This document shows positions 57,910 through 64,000 of a stretch of DNA of 64,000 nucleotides, piece after piece. Each line of letters begins with the position of its first letter. The stretch's first letter is position 1. The position numbers and the translations under genes were made by a program. The DNA is from Psococerastis gibbosa. Lineage: Eukaryota > Arthropoda > Insecta > Psocodea > Psocidae. Location of the stretch: the NCBI GenBank assembly GCA_963971405.1, contig OZ020490.1, positions 27,739,464 through 27,803,463 on the forward strand, in the 5' to 3' direction. The notes below the pieces were generated by a model, which did not search any database, had not been told where the DNA came from, and saw only the letters and a list, made by a program, of their open reading frames with translations.

Positions 57910-60900
57910 ATGAGTTCCCGTCTGGACCGGCTACTGGTGCTGCTCGAGTCGGGCAGCAGTGGGGCGACAAGGCGCGCCGCCGCCAAGCAGCTGGGCGAGC
58001 TGCAGCGGCTGCACCCGCACGAGCTGCATAACCTGCTGCACCGCATCAAGACGCTCCTGCACTCTCAGTCCTGGGAGACCAGGGTCAGTATGCACTTAGC
58101 ATGTCATCAGCTCTCTTCCTATAATGTTCCGTTAATTCTTTCATAATATTCCCAAGATATGGTCCTGCGCGCACCAAACTACACCTAGAGGGTGTCTAAA
58201 TAGAACATACTAATAGAACCGCAGGAATACGCCAAGCATGGTTTCTGTAATATTATCCACTTTCACTTTGTAATACTTCAAGCACTTAGCCATAGTCAGC
58301 CTACAGATGTACAAATTAAAATTAAAATTGAGAAACGACATTATTGAAAAACCGAACAATAAGACTATAAAGTCTTGTTTTGATGCTAACCATAGCAAAA
58401 TATTGAAAAGTTATTTGATATATTTTTATATTTTTCATGCCAATCATACTCATACGCTATTTAAATGCATCAGACCTAATTAAATCGTTGTTAAATGGCA
58501 ATGTTAAAGGCCTACTCGTACTGTTGAGTGGCATGCCTACTGAATCGTCAGAGTCACTCATTGTTAAAATTAACTTTGTATAGTTTTACGTAATAATTAA
58601 TTATTAATTAATTAATTAGTAATTATTACGTAAAACTATACAAAGTTAATTTTAACAATGAGTGACAGCAAGTTTTACAAAGTTACTAAGGAGACTATTA
58701 TGTTGAATCGTCAGAGGATGGATTGTATTTTCCCCACTACCATTGAATATAATATAGCCACATATTGTCCCAAATCCAAATTAAATTAAAAAAAAAAAAA
58801 AAAAACAGCCTTTAACATAGGCGTGTGCGTGTTGGCAGGTGGCGGCAGGTCAGGCTGTGTCGGCCGTGGTAGGCAGCCTTCCTCCTTGGGACCCCCCACA
58901 CGCCAGTGGAGGGGAGGGGGGCTTGGGCCCTTCCTCCTTGGCCCCCGACCTGGCTCGCTTCGACATCACTAGTTTGCTCAAATCAGGTGCTCAACTAACA
59001 GGTCAGTAATGACTCCAGTTTTACATTATAGTTCGAGCTGTATACAGCAGGCCTTGCATTTTGAAAAAAAAACGTTAATTGGTATGGAAAAAAAATTCCC
59101 TATTAATTTAAGTTTGATGGTTAAGAAAAGGGTCACGTGACTGCAGAATGTGACGTCATTTGTGATGCCGGGGAGTAGCCACCAGTTGGGGAACTACTAG
59201 CAGTTACATTGGTTGTGACGTCAATCAATGAGACTTAATTTTCTTGTCACCAATGTGTACTCGCGTTTCGGCTCTTGTAATTCACAGTTAAAAACACCAA
59301 CTATGTATATATATATATGTATTTAAATACAATACTTACATTTTTTTCGTGCAAAAAACATAATTATTGTTAGCCTTATAAGCTACCTTATCTAGCGATT
59401 TTATGTTTTATTGTTACAACCGTCAAGTAGCCTATTGTTTTGGCAGCTTGAGCGCAGTTTGGTAGCATATTGTTAGAACTACTGTACTGGTTACTGGTTA
59501 CCATGAGGATAGTATGAGTTTGACACACGGACGATTGTGGTGTAAAAACTGATATGCTCAACCTCACGCCAGCTGTAGAAACGTTTCCAATAGCCCATTT
59601 TCTACGATGAGAAGAAACATTGGCAACTCGCGACTGCCGAATCATCCTTGTTTATTATTGCTATTATGTTTGGTGCTTAACATTGCATACTGGAGCCAAG
59701 AAATTGCCCGTTGGCCTAATTTTTTATGCTTTACCTGGGAATCTCCTCACTCTTGCAATACTATTTACAATTTGTCTTGTCGGTCTTGTGAAACCAAGAC
59801 TCATGGGGCTGATCCACTAACATGGACGCCGTTGGGTGTTGCAGGCTCGGAGGGGTCCGATTTCGATGTGGAGGGGGCCGTGACATCACGCGAGCTGCCC
59901 GCCTCCGTGTCACAGGCCCTGGGGGGCGGTGTTGCGGCGCAAGTGCTCGGCGTCAACATACAGGACCTGCTCACGGACGAGGACCTGCTGCTCACCAGCG
60001 CACCTCAACCACACCGTCGCAGTGAGGTAGGCCTGCTTACACATTGTTTTAGCCTCCGGAGGGTCCTGATTTTTGACTCGGCATTAAATGATGTATCCAG
60101 TGAGCTCTAATACATGGGTACCTGTTGCTTATAGCAGCATCCCACATAATGAGTCATCACGTCACTATCATTCCTCAGTTAAGTTTGGTTCCAGCCACTT
60201 CGTTTACGTTAATCGCTTGAATGTATATTTTGCAGAGATCCGTATGTGAGGTGATTGAGGGGGAGATCTCGCAGTTAGGTGGACTGAGCTGTCGTGAGAG
60301 AAACAGGGCCAGGCGCAGAGCTAAGAACAAACCGGCAGATTCTGACCTGGAGGAGCCCTCCAGGAAGCGACCCAAGGAGGATGAACAGCAGTCAGTCAGC
60401 AAGCCAAAGGAGACGGAGCCCTCCGGGAAGCGACCCAAGGAGGACGAACACCAGTCAGCCAGCAAGCCAAAGGAGACGGAGCCCTCCTACATGGAGAGCG
60501 TGCCCGACTCGACCGGGGTCTGGATTAATGTACGTAATTCTCCATTTTCGAGCTTAGTTATGGGCAGCTACGTTCTTCTATGTGCAAACAATGTATTTTC
60601 TGCTGGCACAATGTTCTCCATGGCAAAGTTTTGGAACTTTTGCCGTAGAATAGATGAAATACGGATGGCTTAAATTGAATTTAGTATTTACCGTGACTTT
60701 GCGTAGAATTGAGTCTCCCTAATTAAGTCGAAGCACATTTTTGTATGAGAGTTTGTGAGATGTTGATATGTTGCAGGCGAGTGAGTGGCCACTGCAGGCT
60801 TTCTGTGAGGAGCTTATGGCGGACATGTTCAGCCCAAGGTGGGAGACGCGGCACGGGGCGGCCACGGGACTGCGCGAGGTGTTGGCCGTGCACGGCGCAG

Positions 60901-62999
60901 GCGCCGGCAAGTCTTCGTCCTGCACCATGGCTCAGGTAATTGTAACCATCATTGTGGGTGACCGTAGATATAGCTATTAGGTTTAGTCCCGTTTAGGTCG
61001 TACCTGGAGTAGCTCTTAAGGGTTCGTGCTGCTGCCTCTCGACGTTCTCGCTGGCGGTTCCTGCAATGAACAATATTTGAGCTGGTATAACATGTAAAAT
61101 ATATATATATTAGAATATTACAGATACTTAGCCTAACATCGTTGCTCTCTCTCTTCTCAATCGTCTGCAGTCGTCCCTCTAAGTTGCTGTTACAAATCTT
61201 TAATCACTCCATCAGTAGTCTAAAAGATATGCATCTAGCACTCAGATCGGCTAATAATGACGCACAATTCTGACAGCATGCCTTAGGTACAGTAATAAAA
61301 CCTTTAGACCCAGCTGTTAAGAGTGAATGTTATTAATTAGAATAAAAGTATAGAGACTTATAATGGACAATTAGTGACGTGATCGGCACGATACGAGGGT
61401 GAAATTTGAAGTAATCTACCTAGGTAACAAGGTAAGCTCAAAAACTTTTTATTATTACCTTTCAATGTACAAGTATAGTCCCCCTTGAGTTCTATGCACT
61501 TGTTCCACTTTGTCGGAACAACTTTTATCCCACTGAAACAAATCTCTACATTGTAGTATTATATGGTATATATAACACTGACATCAAATTAACTTTGATT
61601 GAAGAGGTAACCTCCTCGTTATAAACGAAATTATAGGATATGGAAGAAACTGGGTTCGAATCCCGCCAAGCCTAGTTTTTTCCATGATGATTTAGTTCTT
61701 GGAAGTCACAATTACGAACAGCAGCCGCTGCTTGTAGACTGTCGTACACTCCCTTACTCATCTTACCTTGTCTTTTTTCAAGGAATGCTTCACGTAGTGT
61801 CTCTAATACCCCTGCGTAATACTCCCCCGTTATCGTCTTTTCATGCTCAAGGTAGCCAATCAAAATGATTCCTTCATCCCAACAAATTGTGGCCATAATC
61901 TGACCTGTAGACGGTTGAGTATGGAATTTCTTGGAGTGTCTGTGATGTGTTGATTCTTGCTTGCTTCCGGATCTGAGTAGCATTGTATATATTTGTATTG
62001 CAGATGGAGGAGGAGCACGAGGCGTGGCTACAGGATGCAGCGCTGCGGGTTCTCAGGTACTTTTTTTAAATTTTGATTTTTTTTTTAACTCGGCAGCCAA
62101 TTTTGCCTCAGGCTAATCATAACCATGTGTAGCCAGATTCACTCGACTGGGTGTGATGTTTCATTTGACTTGTTTCTCCAATCATTTCTGTTCTATGGAC
62201 CAGAGCCATTGTTTTCCCATCCCCCACACTCTCCCCTCCCAACCACGTGATTGGTATCTGGATGTTGCAGCGTGCTGTGCCTGGACCGGTTCGGGGACTT
62301 CGTGTCGGACACGGTGGTGGCGCCGGTGCGCGAGACGTGTGCGCAGGTACTGGGCGTCCTGTTCAGACTGCTGTCGGAGCGCGGGGTGCGCGGCGTGCTC
62401 AAGGTCATCGAGCAGATGTGTGCGCAGGCGCCGTGGGAGACAAGGCACGGCGCCCTGCTCGCCCTCAAGTACTGTCTCTCCGTCCGCAAGGTAACACAAC
62501 CAAATCAGCAATCAGAAATAAAATAATGTTTTACTCAGTTTTAAAGTTGTAAATAAATTACTTTTTATCTATTAATAAGCGAATCGAGCTCAGTTAGAGC
62601 TTCGAAGCTCCCTCTTTATACACTCAACTCTGCCCTCCGACAACCAACAACCTTTCGATGAAAGTCATATCCCATGATATCATAGTTTGAGAGTTTATTA
62701 GCTATTGAAACGTTTTTTGTCGTCCTGCAGGAGCTAGTGGGCGAGGTGCTGTCGGTGGTGCTACCGCTGGTGGTCGCGCGGCTGTACGACGCCGTGGACG
62801 ACGTCAGCGGGGTCGCGGCGGCCGCGCTCGTCCCCGTAGCAGATGACATGGTGCGCCTGATGCCAGCACAGGTGCCCGACCTGATCCGGAAGCTTTGGCA
62901 GCTCTTGGGCGAGCAGGACGACCTTGCGGCCGCGTCACACTCCTTCATGGCGCTGCTGGCCGCCCTGCTCAACTGCCCCGCTGCCCAACACGACGCCAA
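57910..62999 (+). CDS. BTAF1: TATA-binding protein-associated factor 172 (BTAF1/Mot1), N-terminal exons (partial gene)
   Basis: BTAF1/Mot1 is a Swi2/Snf2 ATPase that removes TBP from DNA; its N-terminal HEAT repeats grip TBP. Exons seen: 57910-58083, 58839-59001, 59845-60026, 60236-60529, 60777-60935, 62004-62056, 62271-62490 and 62731 to about 62999, with matching phases. The start MSSRLDRLLVLLESG is family-typical and is followed by AAAKQLGELQRLHPHEL. Later landmarks are ARFDITSLLKSGAQLTGSEG, WPLQAFCEELMADMFSPRWE, ETRHGAATGLREVLAVHG, VLCLDRFGDFVSDTVVAPVR and ETRHGALLALKYCLSVRK. The last visible donor is probably AA|GTCAGT at 63000. The remaining HEAT repeats and the whole ATPase lie beyond the right edge. 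Exon 4 is basic/acidic and contains a 21-residue tandem repeat (see separate entry). Introns 1 and 5 contain mobile elements. Confidence 0.94.
58554..58703. mobile_element. foldback element F2 with perfect palindrome in BTAF1 intron 1
   Basis: Flanked by TGAATCGTCAGAG at 58541-58553 and 58704-58716 (13-bp duplication). The body starts with inverted arms of about 47 bp (58553-58666; left arm begins GTCACTCATTGTTAAAATTA, right arm ends TTTTAACAATGAGTGAC), followed by AGCAAGTTTTACAAAGTTAC and TAAGGAGACTATTATG. The last segment is shared, inverted, with 9256-9340. Confidence 0.78.
59002..59844. other. BTAF1 intron 2
   Basis: AT-rich intron with a short TA-rich microsatellite near 59303-59325. 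No transposon or conserved frame was recognised. Acceptor GTTGCAG at 59838-59844. Confidence 0.55.
60353..60478 (+). repeat. 63-bp tandem repeat inside BTAF1 exon 4
   Basis: Two in-frame copies (60353-60415 and 60416-60478) plus the start of a third (GAGCCCTCC at 60479). Each encodes 21 residues of the form EPS-x-KRPKEDE-x-QS-x-SKPKET. The copies differ at only a few positions, indicating a recent duplication in a disordered, charged linker. Its length, a multiple of three, keeps the frame. Confidence 0.9.
61394..61983 (-). pseudogene. irritans-like mariner remnant in BTAF1 intron 5
   Basis: The minus strand encodes ESTHHRHSKKFHTQPSTGQI, then MATICWDEGIILIGYLEHEK and ITGEYYAGVLETLREAF, the central part of a mariner DD34D transposase. 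After a SINE insertion, KWNKCIELKGDY, the C-terminal block, reads in another frame near 61500. The end near 61394-61430 (GGGTGAAATTTGAAGTAATC, TACCTAGGTAACAAGG) resembles a mariner terminal inverted repeat. The N-terminal DNA-binding part and the other end are missing, so the copy is dead. Confidence 0.85.
61549..61675 (-). mobile_element. SINE copy nested in the mariner remnant
   Basis: The body (CATTGTAGTATTATATGGTA, GAAGAGGTAACCTCCTCG) is the reverse complement of the SINE body at 38043-38119 and 45140-45172. The tRNA-like B-box GGTTCGAATCC at about 61653-61663 reads on the plus strand, opposite to the body. The head is therefore inverted relative to the DRP1 copy, as produced by 5' inversion during retroposition. 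It inserted after the mariner. Confidence 0.75.
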
Positions 63000-63183
63000 G
63001 TCAGTACATACTCCGCACTTTGTAACAGACCTATTGCTAGAATCTACTTTAGTGAAATGCCAATCCGCCAGATATTCGCCATCATTGGTCCTGGTATCCT
63101 GGTAACGTCATTTTATTGTAAACAAACAACTTACTGTTACTTGATTGGCGCGATTCTATTAATTTGTTATAGTTTATTCCCCT

Positions 63184-63477
63184 ATGGCGGCAATTTCACC
63201 GGCGAATTTACTTGATTTGTGATTTTTTGTTTGTTTTGTTTTAAGGAGACCATTATGTAGATACTTAACTTATCTATTATAAATTATGTTATAATAAGGT
63301 AGGCTTATTAATGATGTCTGCTACCATATTATAACTTATCTATGTAAGTATCTACATATACATATACTTAATGTATAATAGATAAGTTAAGTATCTACAT
63401 AATAGTCTCCTTAAAGCAAAACAAACAAAAAATCTCAAATCACAAATGAAGTAAATTCGCCGATGGAATTGCCGCCT
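63184..63477. mobile_element. foldback MITE-like element F4c
   Basis: Inverted arms of over 100 bp: the left arm starts TGGCGGCAATTTCACCGGCG with TTTTTTGTTTGTTTTG and TTAAGGAGACCATTATGTAG; the right arm is the near-complement ending CCGATGGAATTGCCGCC. A TA dinucleotide flanks both ends, compatible with a Tc1/mariner-type target. The core (ATTAATGATGTCTGCTACCA, AAGTTAAGTATCTACATAAT) is shared with 42781-42970. In the BTAF1 intron downstream of 62999. Confidence 0.8.
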
Positions 63478-63577
63478 ATTACACACTCAAATATTGTTCC
63501 AACATTCGATCCAATAAATACGGGTACAAGAAAAATTCGAAAGTGTAATACCTAAATTCAGATTCAAGTCGCAAACT

Positions 63578-63802
63578 CTTCTCCTCGAGTTGAGCAAGTC
63601 TCAAATCGCAGATAAGGTGTAACTGTGCTAGTGGGTTTCCCTCTGTAGATGGCAGTTCTTGCCGAAAGCGCTCAGGGTTCTATACTAACACAAGTGGGTT
63701 TCTTAGACAAAGTTAATTTCTTAACGATTATTTGGGTTTTACTAATTCGGGTTGTTATAACAAGTTTTTCTAAAACTCTAAGTTTTTGTTATTTTTTTTT
63801 TA
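63578..63802 (+). mobile_element. solo Penelope pseudo-LTR (extremely 5'-truncated copy)
   Basis: Matches the pseudo-LTR at 28340-28575 almost base for base and is flanked by TCGCAAACT at 63569-63577 and 63803-63811, a 9-bp duplication. No RT or endonuclease sequence is present. It is an independent insertion of the same family as the element in EXO70 intron 11, showing at least two insertions within 40 kb. Confidence 0.88.
63625..63691 (+). ncRNA. hammerhead-like RNA motif in the solo pseudo-LTR
   Basis: Fourth copy of the 67-nt motif. It differs from the 28402-28468 copy in the stem I internal loop (GGGTTC where the other has GGGTTT after the cleavage dinucleotide), while both stems, the CTGTAGA core, GAAA and GCGC loop are unchanged. 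A substitution confined to a loop is compatible with the fold. Confidence 0.6.
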
Positions 63803-64000
63803 TCGCAAACTTAAAGTTAAACATTCCAAATATTTCTTCGACCGAATAAATATTTGGTTAAATAAATATTTGAGTGTGTAATTATTACTTTTTTTAGATT
63901 AACTATCTTGCCCCCTCACCTCTCACCTTACTTGTGTATTGAGTTGGTAGGGCGTCTATTTCACTGCTTGCCGTGGGGGTTCGCAATTCCTCCATTTCCG

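Larger units (their letters stand above)
63479..63881. mobile_element. foldback element F5 hosting a Penelope pseudo-LTR
   Basis: Ends TTACACACTCAAATATT (left) and AATATTTGAGTGTGTAA (right) are perfect 17-bp inverted repeats. The pseudo-LTR at 63578-63802 sits inside, so this element must have been present first. It abuts the F4c element on its left. Confidence 0.65.

Noticed and set aside
1-64000. CRISPR arrays, operons or prophage
   Set aside because: No regularly spaced repeats and no bacterial gene organisation; the genes have spliceosomal introns.

Overview
This is eukaryotic nuclear DNA. Conserved coding exons are split by GT-AG introns and separated by AT-rich sequence packed with transposable elements. 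An irritans-type mariner remnant, a Penelope-like element, Jockey and RTE non-LTR elements, a tRNA-derived SINE and insect-like versions of the host proteins point to an arthropod, probably an insect. The species cannot be read from the sequence. No bacterial, organellar or CRISPR features were seen.

Five host genes can be assembled exon by exon. MFSD11 (UNC93-like transporter, minus strand) contributes only its first coding exon, near 5.5 kb, and runs off the left edge. EXO70/EXOC7 (plus, 11695-29034) has 12 coding exons and about 681 codons. DRP1/DNM1L dynamin-like GTPase (plus, 32096-45279) has 11 coding exons and about 677 codons. SmD3/SNRPD3 (minus, 53158-49016) has 3 coding exons and about 136 codons, and is convergent with DRP1. 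BTAF1/Mot1 (plus, from 57910) shows eight N-terminal HEAT-repeat exons and runs off the right edge. For the four genes whose exon junctions lie inside the window, the codon phases match across every junction. The genes act in separate housekeeping processes (exocytic tethering, mitochondrial fission, splicing, TBP recycling), so nothing suggests one joint pathway.

The mobile DNA is layered. EXO70 intron 1 holds a broken IS630/Tc1/mariner transposase, intron 2 a LINE scrap, and intron 11 a 4.7 kb compound Penelope-like element: two head-to-head copies flanked by one 11-bp target-site duplication. DRP1 intron 1 holds LINE scraps, intron 2 a nearly full-length Jockey element that itself received a SINE, intron 8 dispersed repeats and a foldback element, intron 9 a second foldback element and intron 10 a tRNA-headed SINE. 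BTAF1 intron 1 has a near-perfect palindrome and intron 5 a mariner remnant containing a SINE. A pseudo-LTR-only Penelope copy sits near the right edge.

The most interesting signal is a 67-nt segment in all four Penelope pseudo-LTR copies. It can fold like a type I hammerhead ribozyme with a one-base-pair stem III, but its normally invariant core is altered. Other points worth a second look are the single premature stop that distinguishes the two Penelope copies, several foldback families, a 238-bp unit with a 14-bp target duplication, and a BTAF1 exon carrying a 21-residue tandem repeat.
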